DNA from: Mytilus californianus
Taxonomy: Eukaryota; Mollusca; Bivalvia; Mytilida; Mytilidae
Direction of reading: 5' to 3'
Assembly (NCBI RefSeq): GCF_021869535.1
Contig: NW_026262690.1
Span: 67,821,995 to 67,885,994, forward strand
Length of the DNA: 64,000 bases
Shown: one piece after another, positions 12,665 to 23,395 of the stretch
Layout of the letters: each line of letters starts with the position of its first letter
Position numbering within the stretch: position 1 is the first letter of the stretch
Program-made: the position numbers and the translations under genes
The notes under the pieces: model-generated
The model's input: the letters and a program-made list of their open reading frames with translations, nothing else
Database searches by the model: none
Told to the model about the DNA's origin: nothing

Positions 12665-13220
12665 TATTGACATGCCAAGTACGTGTACATTATTACACAA
12701 GGACAGATAGACACGTTCAAGTAGTTTCCAAGAACTCGTGTGCACGTCAAGTACTTGTGTGTTTGATCACACAAGAAAGCATAGACAAGTCAAGTACTTG
12801 TGTGCATTGTCGACCAAGAACACATAGACAAACATGTTTAACCCGCCACATTCTTTATGTGCCTGTCCCAAGTCAGAAGCCTGTAGTTCAGTGGTTGTCG
12901 TTGGTTCTTGTCTGTCATATTAGTTGTTCGTTAATTGTTTTGTTATAAATTAGGCCGATAGTTTTCCCAATTGAATTGTTTCATATTTTTCATGTCGGGG
13001 CCTTTTATAGCCGACCATACGGTATGGGTTTTTCTCATTGTTGAAGGCCGTACGGTTGCCTATAATTGCTTACATCCACTTTATTTGAACTTTGGTGGAT
13101 AGTTGTCTCATTGGTAATCATACCTCATCCTATTTTTGTATACGTCAAGTACTCGTGTGCATTATCACACAAGAACTCGTGGGTACGTCAAACACGTATG
13201 CATTATCACATAAAACATAA
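12665..13220. repeat. About 44-bp palindromic minisatellite, split by a family A insertion
   Basis: Degenerate units centred on GTCAAGTACTTGTGTGC and a downstream CACACAAGAA occur near 12670, 12745 and 12788, and again near 13142 and 13185. CTTGTGTG and CACACAAG within a unit form a small hairpin. The interspersed repeat at 12831-13138 separates the left three or four units from the right two. Confidence 0.75.
12831..13138 (+). repeat. Family A, nearly full-length copy (SINE-like, about 308 bp)
   Basis: Starts AACATGTTTAACCCGCCACA, has CCTGTCCCAAGTCAGAAGCC, GGGGCCTTTTATAGCCGACC, TTGTTGAAGGCCGTACGG, and ends GTTGTCTCATTGGTAATCAT. Other copies or fragments are at 4990, 25300, 30036, 32428 (-), 36062, 38190 (-), 46302 (-) and 49385. 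It has no protein-coding potential. The recurrent 3' end and the frequent 5' truncation suggest retroposition. Confidence 0.85.
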
Positions 13221-14084
13221 AACCTGCAATCACGAACATTTTTACACAGATCTTTGTGTTTTGATGTCGAAAATATTTGTTTCTATTTTTAGAGAAATGA
13301 CAATCTTCTAGCGAAATCTTAAAAAAAACAACGACGTCACTTCACCTGTGTCCATTCTAACTCGAGTGCCTTTCATTACGTTATCCCGTAAAGCTGCAAA
13401 CAATGTTACGAAATTGTAAACAGTATTTCTTATTGTTAATACCCGTCTTTTAATTTATTATCTTTTTACCCAGAAGCAATCAAAATATTTTCCTACATCC
13501 CATACAAAGGCATCTTGTATTGTGTATCGTCCTGTCGTTAATTAAAATTGAAAACTAAGAACTACAGAGTAAACATGAAAAATGAAATGTAAACTTTTAC
13601 CTTGCAACTAACAAAAGAAAGATGAATTGTGTCTCAAGTAGGAGTAAAATGTCTTTGTCCAGTTTGACATTAAAATCTCCCAATAATATAAACTTTTGTC
13701 ACCCAATACAATGGAATTTCAATGGGTATTGACGAAGAGCCTTGTTCTTTTATGCTAACAATCATTTAATGATACAATTTTGTAAATGATAAGATCTCTT
13801 TCTTGTGGCTATTCTTCTTTTTGTAAAAGGAAAACACAAAACATTGTTGTTAATAAATAAAAGGACCGGAAAATTAATTTCTAATTCCAATAAAAACACG
13901 GATGATACATTGTAATGAAAGGTTGGCCACAGAAATACCGTTTGGTAAATTCCCCCTGGCAACTTTCAGGGTGTTCTTCAATGGAAGATAAATGTTAGAT
14001 CGATACCGCGATATAATACTACAGTTCACTATGTACTTGTTTGCTAGCCACGTTACATTATGTTTGAAGTAGTGCGTTGAAACC
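13221..14084. other. No gene recognised
   Basis: AT-rich; nothing identifiable. Confidence 0.5.
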
Positions 14085-14168
14085 AGTAATCAATCGGTGT
14101 TAATCTAATTGGGTTTTTGTGTGTCGCTTGGTTGCTGTCTCATTGACGTATGCATCTTATTTGCTTTT
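14085..14168 (+). repeat. SINE-like tail fragment
   Basis: GTCGCTTGGTTGCTGTCTCA followed by TTGACGTATGCATCTT resembles the 3' tails of families A and K, with the CATTGACG variant also seen at 5660-5930. Confidence 0.5.
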
Positions 14169-14399
14169 ATTCACCAATCTTCGTACTGGTAAAGGGCTGT
14201 TGTTAAGATTAGGTTCTCTGTAAAATGGTCATTTTGGTAAATTACTCAAAACTATTTATGTTAGTAAAGAAATTTGTGAACGATTTAATGTTAATGAAAA
14301 TAACGAAAAAAGCTTATATTATTTATATATGCCAATGCAGCAGTGCTTGGCTTGACCTAATAGATTTATTACCAAAAGCCGTTATTTGCGCTACAGTAC

Positions 14400-14475
14400 A
14401 AGCGTCTTCGATTAGCGTAGTTGGTAGAAGGGTGGTTTAATGAGCCATTGACATTGTATTTGATCCCTCGTGATA
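14400..14475 (+). other. tRNA-like promoter pair (possible SINE head)
   Basis: AGCGTAGTTGGTAGAAG resembles a pol III A box (TRGCNNAGYNGG) and TTTGATCCCTC, about 45 bases on, resembles a B box (GGTTCGANTCC). The spacing fits a tRNA-derived SINE head. It cannot be folded into a full functional tRNA: there is no clear acceptor stem. Confidence 0.35.
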
Positions 14476-14533
14476 AAGTGTTAATTTTGATAGAAATTTA
14501 TGTTGTTTCAATTTTATTTGTTATAGTACTATA

Positions 14534-15605
14534 GAATTCAACAACAGCACAATTCAATTTACTCAGACATCAGTAGATGAAGCATCATCAAAACTTTCAA
14601 ACATCTTTTTATCAGCAGCAAATCTATCACTTAAACGACCTTTAAAAAAACACACAAACAAACAAAAAAACAAAAAGTGGTTTGACGCAAGTTTACAACA
14701 AGCTCGAACTAACTTGCTTAATTATGGAAAAATTTATTCAAGATTTCCATATGATCCAATTATCAAAAATCACTTTTATAAACTGAATCGTGAATACTCC
14801 AAACTAAGGAAATATAAATACAAACAATACAAACAATCATTGATTAGTCAGCTGGACTCCTTGCACGAAGAGAATCCAAAACTGTATTGGAACTTAATTA
14901 ATGAACTACAGGAAAAAAATGAAACTAAAAAAAAATGTGGAGTACAACCATCAACTTTGATATCACATTTCCAAAAGTTGTCACAACTGAAAGGTGAATT
15001 TCAAAGTAGATATACAGAGCTATGTGAAAAACTGAAACAGTTAGAAAACTCAAAATGTTTCAACGAGTTGGACTCCGTTATCACTGAGTCTGAAATATCC
15101 AAAGCCATTTCACACTTAAAATGCAATAAATCATCAGGCTTGGATAACATTAGTAATAATATGATAAAGAATGGACAGACTTTCCTTTTAAAAAGTTTTC
15201 AACAGATGTTTAATACTTGTCTGTCTTCAGGTATATACCCAACATCTTGGGCTGAAGGTTATATTACACCAATTTTTAAAAGCAACGATACAAGTGACCC
15301 TAACAATTATAGAGGAATAACAATAACAAGTGCAATTGGAAAGCTTTTTAATAGAATATTAAGTCTAAGACTGGACAAATTTCTTCAGGAACATAATATT
15401 ATACATGATAGTCAAATTGGATTCACAAGGAAAGCCAGAACTGCAGATCATATGTTTATTTTAAACTGTCTTATTAACAAATACTGTAATTCAAAAGAAG
15501 GTAGACTGTTTGCCTGTTTTGTTGATTTTCAGAAGGCTTTTGATACTGTTATACATACAGGGATCAAGATTAAACTACTAGATATTGGGGCTGGGTCTTA
15601 TTTTT
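14534..15605 (+). pseudogene. LINE reverse transcriptase, first part (5'-truncated non-LTR retrotransposon)
   Basis: The frame is open from GAATTC at 14534 through the ATG at 14714 and on to the junction at about 15605, roughly 357 codons. The endonuclease domain that should precede it is absent, so the copy is 5'-truncated, as is usual for LINEs. A basic linker (KKHTNKQKNKKW) is followed by an RT region with ISKAISHLKCNKSSGLDNIS, then SWAEGYITPIFKS and NNYRGITITSAIGKLFNRIL, and motif A, CFVDFQKAFDTVIH, with its catalytic aspartate. After KIKLLDIGAGSYFY the frame runs into an insertion and reaches a stop at 15652 that is not part of the LINE. Clade is uncertain. The continuation is at 16262. 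Confidence 0.9.
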
Positions 15606-16240
15606 ACATCGCGATGACCTTGGGGTCATTCAGATGTATTGCTATCGCCTAGATTTCCATTATGTAAATTAGTTTTGGGTTTGTAACCGATCTATAAACA
15701 TGGTAAATATGCGCACATAAACGAATGCAAAATAACATTCCTTATCGTTTGATATAAATACATCTCTTCAATGAATACTGATAAAAATATTTTTGTTTAC
15801 AACATAAATTAATAATATGAAAATGTTTTGTAGTTAGATATATATATATAAGTAAAAAATCATTGATAATATCAATGCAGACGTACCGAAAAATTGTGTT
15901 AAAGCATGCGGAAGAATATCTCAGAGAACTTTTTGCGAGGACCGGTAACTCTGTAATTGTTTTTGCGGGAAAATATGAATGCCTACTCATATCCAATCTT
16001 AGAAAAATCGAATTTTTACAGAAAAGTGTCCACCATGTATACTGATTTGTATCACTACAATATAATAGTTATTACGGTGAAGTTGAATTTCCTGTCATTT
16101 ATTCATCATCCACGCACGAACTTGTCTCAGAAAAAAATATATCTCTGTACATTAACCTCAGTTTCAGGTAAAGAGATATGTTGTTTTTTTCTGAGACAAG
16201 TGCTTTTGACCATCCTCAAGAACTTGTGGTCATCCGATGT
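15606..16240. mobile_element. Non-autonomous DNA insertion inside the LINE
   Basis: This block splits the RT frame between ...GSYFY and NIIKSMYE. Its ends are inverted: ACATCGCGATGACC at 15606-15619 against GGTCATCCGATGT at 16228-16240. Each end also carries its own small palindrome (ATGACC/GGTCAT at 15614-15629; GACCA/TGGTC near 16208-16230). A strong hairpin lies near the right end, 16121-16146 pairing with 16172-16200 (CTTGTCTCAGAAAAAAA arms). There is no transposase frame. The right limit could extend to about 16262, and no clean target duplication was found. Confidence 0.75.
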
Positions 16241-16261
16241 TCAGTACTTCAGTACTTTGAT

Positions 16262-16648
16262 TATAACATTATTAAAAGTATGTATGAAATTAGCAAATCA
16301 TGTGTCAAAATTCAAAATCAAGTAAGTGATTTTTTCCCATTAGATATTGGAGTCAAACAAGGTGACAACCTCAGTCCGAATTTATTCAAGATATTCATAT
16401 ATGATTTGCCAAGATATTTGTCAGATACTAGAGACCCAGTTAATGTCAATGACAAAGATCTACATTGTTTAATGTATGCTGATGATATTGTTTTATTATC
16501 TACATCAGCTGAAGGACTACGAGAAAAGCTGGGAATGCTTGATAAATTTTGCAAAGATTGGTGTCTCAATGTGAATACTAATAAGACAAAGGTGCTGATT
16601 TTCAACAAGGCAGGCAGACATAACAGATATTCACATTTCAGAATATAA
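16262..16648 (+). pseudogene. LINE reverse transcriptase, middle part (palm and catalytic box)
   Basis: Resumes the interrupted frame at YNIIKSMYEISKSC and contains GVKQGDNLSPNLFKIFI (motif B) and MYADDIVLLS, the YxDD-type catalytic box with both aspartates intact. KFCKDWCLNVNTNKTKVLIF follows. It ends at a stop just after HFRI, but the LINE protein clearly continues in the next frame (16636 onward). A single-base indel at about 16615-16635 has therefore broken it. By coincidence the frames on both sides of the 15606 insertion are in the same phase. Confidence 0.9.
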
Positions 16649-17724
16649 ATCTGGAATGTGTTTCAAAATACAAATACCTAGGTTTATATTTAAGCTCATC
16701 TGGTTCATTCAGTTATGCTCAAAATGAACTATACAAAAAATCCCTGAAAGCTCATTTCAAATTAAGGAAAGATCTTTTATCACTTAATCCTGATGTAAAA
16801 ACAAGTATTCATGTTTTTGACCACACTGTAAAACCTATTTTATTATATGGTAGCGAAATATGGGGGATGTTTAATTCTCTTTCCTCTAAATGTAAGAAGG
16901 AAGATATATCTTTTGAAAAATTATATTCAGGTTTACCCTGTGAGAAACTTCATATAAAATTTTGTAAATTTATACTTGGGGTACACAAGAAAACAACAAA
17001 TGCTGCAGTGTTATCTGAACTTGGAAGATTTCCAATATATTTTAATATTATAAAAGGAATGTTATTGTACTGGTATAGATTAGAGAATTTAGGTAATAAT
17101 TTTCCTCTATTAAAAGAGGCATATACACAATCAAAGACACTACATCACATGAATATAACATCATGGTATGGTTCAATAAATGTTGTTTTTAAAATACTTG
17201 GTATTGACTATACAAATGCCATAAATGCTCCATTTTGTGAATCCTTATACAAATTTAAGAAATATATACAAACCAAGCTATCAATATTGTTTATTAGCTG
17301 TTGGAAAAAACAAATAGATAAATTTTCAGACAGTAAACTGAAAACCTACCTTTTATATAAAACAAATTTTGGTTTTGAAAAATATCTAACATTGATCAAG
17401 AATTTTGAACTTAGAAGAAGTTTTACTAAATTACGTGTATCTTCTCATAGATTACAAATAGAATTAGGTAGATATCAGGGTATTCCCCGAATTAACAGAA
17501 TATGTAATAAATGTTCTTCCAATACTGTCGAAGATGAGGCTCATTTTCTATTTGATTGTAACAAATTTGAGGATGATAGAAATTGTATGTTAGCTAGTAT
17601 TGCACAATATAATTCTTATTTTAATCATATGAACAGTCAAAGCAAAATTATCTGGTTATTTAGTGTAGAAAATGTTGAGTTACTTAAAATAATATGTAAT
17701 TTTATATACAAACATCTTCCTTAG
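16636..17724 (+). pseudogene. LINE reverse transcriptase, C-terminal part with CCHC-like finger
   Basis: Frame 1 is open from FQNINLECVSKYKYLG (16636) to the TAG at 17722-17724, about 360 codons. It starts with the typical post-catalytic YLG and PILLYGSEIWG blocks, then a long connection region. It ends with ICNKCSSNTVEDEAHFLFDC, a C-x2-C...H...C cluster like the zinc-binding region at the end of many LINE ORF2 proteins. The ATG at 16867 is internal. This segment has no stops, so apart from the frameshift, the insertion and the 5' loss, the copy is young. It is a retrotransposon relic, not a host gene. Confidence 0.88.
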
Positions 17725-18420
17725 TGAAGATTAGTTAAAGGAAATCTATGTGTGTATATACATTTGATTGGACATAGAAAAATATATTCATCTGAATATC
17801 ACAAACATACTAGCCGATTAAAAAAAAAAATAATAATTGTTAAGATATATTATTTATTCAAATGTTCTCTTATATCCTTGAGGCATCGTCCCCTGGTATC
17901 AACTGCATTCAAGTTACCTATGATGCTTCCTTGTTTGCTTTTGATACAGGTAGGAAAGAGACATTTACACACATTTTACATGCCTATGGCCCATAAGGTA
18001 TCGCCCCCTGGTGTCAGCTGCCTTTAGGAAACCATAATGCTTTCCTATTTGCTGCTGACACAGGATGAGTCATGGACATGTTTAATTTCTACTTTCTTTT
18101 TGGCTAATTATTATATATTTAATTGATCCAACTTTTTGTGTACTATACATATGTGGATATCTATTTTTCTTTTTTTCTTTTTGGGCTGCTTGTTTGTTAT
18201 CTATATCAACCACACTTGCAATAAAATGCATTAGTATTAAAAAAACAACATACTATAGATTCTTTATCTACGTATTCTTTAAGAACTTAAATAGTTCTCG
18301 TTTAACTTTTTTTTTTTTTTATCTCATTGTTTGTATTGTATTATGAAAAAATTATTGATGTTGTAATGTTTATGCCCTTTGGGGCCCATAATTGGAAATA
18401 AAATATCTTATCTTATCTAT
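17725..18420 (+). mobile_element. LINE 3' UTR and 3' end
   Basis: Follows the RT stop directly. It holds two imperfect 71-bp copies (about 17879-17950 and 17993-18064; ATCGTCCCCTGGTATCAACT versus ATCGCCCCCTGGTGTCAGCT). It closes with GGGGCCCATAATTGGAAATA, AAATATC and a short CTTAT repeat, a plausible LINE 3' terminus and simple tail. Confidence 0.7.
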
Positions 18421-18577
18421 ATAATTTTAAATTAACTTCTGATTTGATCTTAACTGGTTTTGAAATTAAACGATTTGGTAGTAAACTTATTTTCTCAACT
18501 ACTTTCTAGTAACTAGTTTCATGAATTCTGTACATAATTGAATACACAATCTTTAATCTTTAATAGATTTGGCCTTT

Positions 18578-18670
18578 CAATTGTTTGAATTCGAGCGCCA
18601 CTTATGAGTCTTGTGAAGACGAAACACGCTCCTGAAGTACCAAATAATAAGCCTGGTATCTTTGATGAGT
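18578..18670 (+). repeat. Family F repeat
   Basis: GAGCGCCACTTATGAGTCTT then GACGAAACACGCTCC and GCCTGGTATCTTTGATGAG. The inverted relative lies at 26075-26165. I recognise this block as common in mussel DNA. Confidence 0.75.
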
Positions 18671-19856
18671 TTTTTTTTATTTTGATATAAATTTATAAAA
18701 AGTGCCCTTATTGAAATTTTACTTTTTTCTTTCGAATTTGGCTCTTTGATTATTTTTATAGAAAGCACTAGCACTTGGCGATAACACTGCTGGTGGACTA
18801 GTTCTCCATAAACTACAAAATGCCAAATAGTCAAACGCGTCGACATATAGCTCAATTATTAGTTCACAAATTAAATTTCTACTAGAATCGAGTTTCACCA
18901 TCCTCAGGTATAGGATATTCGAATTGTTTTGTTTCATATTTTCCTAAAATTTCCCAATTCGATTCCGCTCTCCGACAGTCTGGCCCACAACTGGTTATAT
19001 AACCATTGAAGTTAAAAGCAGAAATGAAGCAGTTCGTTCTTAATTTGATCACACCTTTCTTGTTATCTGCTCTTGTTTATGCAATCTTATCTTTTGTAAT
19101 CTCTGGACTGAAGAATATATTAAAGTAAAATCCGCATTTGATCATATTCAGCGCAAAGTATAAAGGTGTTAGAGAAAAATTGTGCCAACTGTTAATACGC
19201 TAAAGCCAAAGCAGTCACGGGTGGTCACTGTAGTAACGATACAAACTTAGTCTTATGATAGTTGTTTTTGTAGTTTCTGTGACAGCAATTTGTTCAAGGA
19301 AATAGGAATAGTTGACATAAGCCTTTGAACAACCGGTTAACTTTGGAATGTTGAAAAAACACAGACGGTATCTAAGCATATTATTACTAAGAGGAATAAT
19401 TAAGCTTATACTGAAATCACGAATGTCCCTTTGGTAAAAAGATTGATCGGTAAAAGTATTATGTAAAATTCATTATAATTGAATTACGAATATCTAACCG
19501 TTCCCCTTTTTAAACGGAAAATTGTTTTCAGTTGGAGTATCATGTAAAATACATTACATGTATGAGAGCCTTGGGAAGAATCGGTAAAATCATTCTTATG
19601 TAGTTGAGTCAAGAAAGATAACTCAAATATGAAAGATATTTTTTTCTCTATATTAATTGAAAAAGTACTAAAATATGAGCGCTATAGTCCATCCATTACC
19701 TGCAGATGTTATTTTAGCTTGCTTTTCGTATATCATTATTCATATGCATATCGATTATCGGAGTTGCACTTTGTCCGATTCGAACTTTCTTGGTTATCAT
19801 GTTTGCACGAAGATATAATTATAGGAAATTCTTAAATTATGTAACATACGAAAAAA

Positions 19857-19894
<38 letters not shown>

Positions 19895-20220
19895 TCTGAA
19901 ATTTATTATTTCCTAAATATTGGGGAAAAAATAACACATGAAGTGATATTAATATTAATAGTCTTGAAACTAAACAGAGAAAAGGAGGAGACAGTAAAGA
20001 TAATTTACCATATTATTTTGGAAAAGAGGTGTTTTGAGCTCTAAAAGCAGAAAATTTGAAGTGTTGTTCCGCAATGGGTAGATCCGTTTAGTAGCCAGTG
20101 TTTTGGTGTATTGTTTGATTGAATTGGATAATTCTATAGTAAATTGTAAACTAACTAATCATTTATTGAACTAACACTAAGATTACAACCCCTTTGTTGT
20201 TCTGTCTTTGCGGGATTATT
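18671..20220. other. No gene recognised
   Basis: Unremarkable AT-rich DNA that includes the AT microsatellite at 19861-19892. Confidence 0.5.
19861..19892. repeat. (AT)16 microsatellite
   Basis: Sixteen uninterrupted AT dinucleotides. Confidence 0.98.
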
Positions 20221-20221
20221 T

Positions 20222-20400
20222 TGTCTCGCCTGCGACGAACAACGTGAAGGCGAGACATAACGATCCTACATTCCGTCGTCGGTGTCATCGTAAACATTTG
20301 GGTTCAATCTTTGTTAAAGTTTGTTTGGACATCTACAACTGAGTCAAACCTACACGGAATCTTATAAAACTTAGACAGAATTTTCTTCGTTAAAAAGATA
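20222..20400 (+). repeat. Family H element, 5' part
   Basis: Opens with a perfect 10-bp inverted pair, TGTCTCGCCT (20222-20231) and AGGCGAGACA (20248-20257), then a GTCGTCGGTG block. The same type of hairpin start is at 48074. The tandem core seen at 48074-48835 is not clear here. Confidence 0.65.
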
Positions 20401-20443
20401 GTATCTTATTTTATAGCAAAGTTTTTACAATATATTAAAAGCA

Positions 20444-22275
20444 ATTATCACGGCGAAAGAAAAGGAGCCTTAATAGGGTCAGCTCCTCAAATAGAGCTTT
20501 ACTAATACACCTATGGAAAAGAGCAGATAATGAAAAATTAAAAAAGAATGTTTAGAATTCCAACAACAATTCCTAGACAAATACACCATACAATCGTCTA
20601 TAGAAGGAATGTGGTTAGACATCAGTACCGCACTAACCAATATCCTAACCAATATCCTAGATTCTTCAGTACCATCAAAGATGACTAGCAGCCGCTTTAG
20701 CCAACCTTGGATCATAAAAGAGATAAAAGGATTATCACGGCGAAAGAAAAGGAGCCTTTATAGGGTCAGATCCTCAAATAAATCAAGGAACAAGAAAAAA
20801 AATACCAGCAACTTAAATCTGAAACAAAAACAGCATGCAAAAAGGCAACATAATTTCACCAGATTGCACCACAAATCCAAAACGCTTCTGGAGCTTTACT
20901 AACAGCAGAAATAAGGACAACAGGGGAGTGACACCCCTTAAAGCAACAGATGGCCTAACATATTAAGAATCAACTGCAAAAGCTAACATCTTGAATAACC
21001 AATTCTCATCCGTGTTTAACTCCAACGAACCAGAAAACAACATCAAATCAATGGATAAACTGACATTCCCGAGTATGCTTAACGTAATCATCACATACAC
21101 AGCTGAAGGGTCTCCAAATCCACAAAGCAACTGGACCAGATGAATTGTCAGCTACACTGTTGAAGTTTCTAAGCTCTGAAACACCGCCAGTCTTCAATCA
21201 GTCTTTTTCCAGGCATCCATTATTTAGGGAGCTATCCCAAAGGAATGGAAGAAGGCAGATGTAGTACATATATATTTAAGAAGGGAGCTAAGAACCACAC
21301 AGAAAACTAAAGACCTGTCTCACTCACATCCATCAACTGTAAAATTCTGGAACATATCATTACGAGCAGCATCATGAGACACTTAGAAAAACACACCTTT
21401 CTAATAAACGCATTTCAATTCGACTATTTACCGATGATTGCGTTCTGTACAGGCAAATAAAAAACAACACAGACGCAGCCCTACTTCAAGAAGATCTGGA
21501 GACCCTACAAGCATGGGAGAATGACTGGCTTATCGAATTCCATCCCGACAAATGCCAAGTCATACACATTACCAACAAGAGGAAACCTATAAGACAACCA
21601 TTTAACATTCATGACCACGTCTTAGAGGACGTTAAATCCGCAAAATATCTGGGAGCAAACATCCACCACAAACTGAACTGGAGTACCCACACAGTTATGA
21701 GGAAAGCCAACAACACCAGGGATTTCATGCAGAGAAACATATATCACTGCCCACGCAAGACCAAGGAACTCTGCTATTGGGACAACTCACTGCCAACAAT
21801 ATTCATAATCTGGAAATGGTACAACGCAGGGCGGCGAGATTTGTTATTGGTGACTACCATCGAACCACTAGCGTAACAAAAATTTTACACTAACTGCAAT
21901 GGCCAACCCTACAAGAACGCAGAGCTATGAATAAAGTCATAATCATTTATCGCATAGTGCAATACCAACGTCTTGCTTAATTCCAACAGCAGCAATCTTA
22001 AGAGGACACAAGATTCCTGGTTCACTTTGCAAGAACTCAGCTATACCAGCACTTGTTCTTCCCAGACACCATTAGATTATGTCAAAAGCCTGCAACTCAA
22101 TCGACACCTTCAAGTGTGAGTTGCAGAAGACAAAGTTGTGTTCAGAACTGTTCGTGAGATTTTATTTGTATATACTGGCTTTTAACTGCACTGTACATAT
22201 TTGTTTGTCTGTACCTTGCATCAATTCGAAAATACACCAGACGGTGGACTGAACTACAAACGGAAGAAGAAGAAT
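20444..22275 (+). pseudogene. Decayed non-LTR retrotransposon (second LINE, Jockey/CR1-like)
   Basis: Translated pieces match a LINE ORF2 in order. FQQQFLDKYTIQSSIEGMWL and SKMTSSRFSQPWIIKEIKGL (about 20550-20740) are the linker before the RT. Then come VSLTSINCKILEHI and RHLEKHTFLINA (about 21316-21415). RLFTDDCVLYRQIKNNTDAA follows at 21421, where FTDD stands for the usual FADD box, and SAKYLGANIHHKLNW and RKTKELCYW come next (to about 21780). The RT palm with motif A is missing: a deletion joins ...INAFQF to RLFTDD near 21420. Many frameshifts and stops are present. The 3' end is GACGGTGGACTGAACTACAA, CGGAAGAAGAAGAA. It lies on the same strand as the first LINE but is a different family. 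Confidence 0.88.
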
Positions 22276-23197
22276 TACAATGAATGCACGCGACTTTGTT
22301 CATACAACCGAACAATTATCGCAATGTTTTATACGCTTTTAAATCATTTTACCAATTACTAGTATTTCATGTTATTTCTTATTCTCAACAAAACAAATAT
22401 TGCTAGGACTAACCGCCGATAAACAATAATTGCACTTTGTTTTTATATACTTACTTCATCCGTTCGAATATTGGCTCGCTTTAGCGGTCGCTTGATATCC
22501 TTGCTGAAAAAGTCAGTATAAAAAAACAAAAAAGGCCATGATTCTATATGTATAGTATATTTGCTTTTTTCGGGTCAGGCTAATCCCCTATTACATAATA
22601 TACGGCATATGTGTAGAGCACATTCATTTTTTAAACTTTTATTTCATAACTTTACAAAATGAAATATCTGTACCAGCATTACTTTAAGTGTAGACATTCA
22701 ATCCTGCAACCAATTTAACATAATTCTTTATTTTGTAAAGCCAAAAAAAGATCTGACATAAAGATAAAGTTGTCTATAAAATAAATCACATCTTACAGAA
22801 ATTTTGGAATATTCACAAAAACAATTTCGTAATTTTTTATTCATATAAATGTACAAATGTTGATAATCTAATTCATTAATGTTATTTTCTTGCTTTTATA
22901 AAATGCCTTTAAACCCTTTCAATTTGATGTTCAGAAATGTTTCCGCTTTGACATGTTACAAGCGCCTGAATCACAATGCGCCAGTAGTCATGTCAATGCG
23001 TTTATTTAGGTAATTGCGAATAATTGAAGACTCTGTCAAAATAGTTCCGTTGGAATTACAATAAATATTTGTGGGTTGAACACCCAATTGAATCGCAAAA
23101 GCAATAAGATAAAATTAGCCGATACATTTAAGCGCAGACAGTTAAAAATTGAATGGCAATAAGTTAGACCAAATTGAATTAACTAGGCCATTATATA
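22276..23197. other. No gene recognised
   Basis: AT-rich; nothing identifiable. Confidence 0.5.
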
Positions 23198-23395
23198 TCA
23201 TAAAATGTTGGCTTCATTAGTATGCACAAACCCATCACTTCGTTTTCCATCTATTATAGAATAATTCCGGATCATTCGAGAGTTTTGAAAAGTAATCTGC
23301 GTCTTTACATGATTGACTTTGTTTCCCAACAATGATTGGTTGGTGGTGTTAGCCGGAAGGACAAGTGCCGCAAATATGGCGGATAATAATTTCAT
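23198..23395 (-). CDS. Candidate small secreted protein or first exon (uncertain)
   Basis: A 65-codon frame starts at a true ATG (23395) with MKLLSAIFAALVLPANTTNQ. This reads like a signal peptide: a lysine, a hydrophobic stretch of about 12 residues, then a possible cleavage site after LPA. The rest has no cysteines and no recognised domain (e.g. HVKTQITFQNSRMIRNYS). On the minus strand a TATATAA-like sequence sits near 23560, about 165 bases upstream. It could be the first exon of a secreted protein gene, since a GTAAAG donor-like site follows NHVK, or a chance frame. A window this size in AT-rich DNA is expected to hold several chance frames of this length, so confidence is low. Confidence 0.22.
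   Translation of the reverse strand: MKLLSAIFAALVLPANTTNQSLLGNKVNHVKTQITFQNSRMIRNYSIIDGKRSDGFVHTNEANIL

Noticed and set aside
15863-16325. Overlapping plus-strand frames inside the LINE insertion
   Set aside because: No transposase motif. They are chance frames within a non-autonomous insert, and the last merges into the LINE frame by coincidence of phase.
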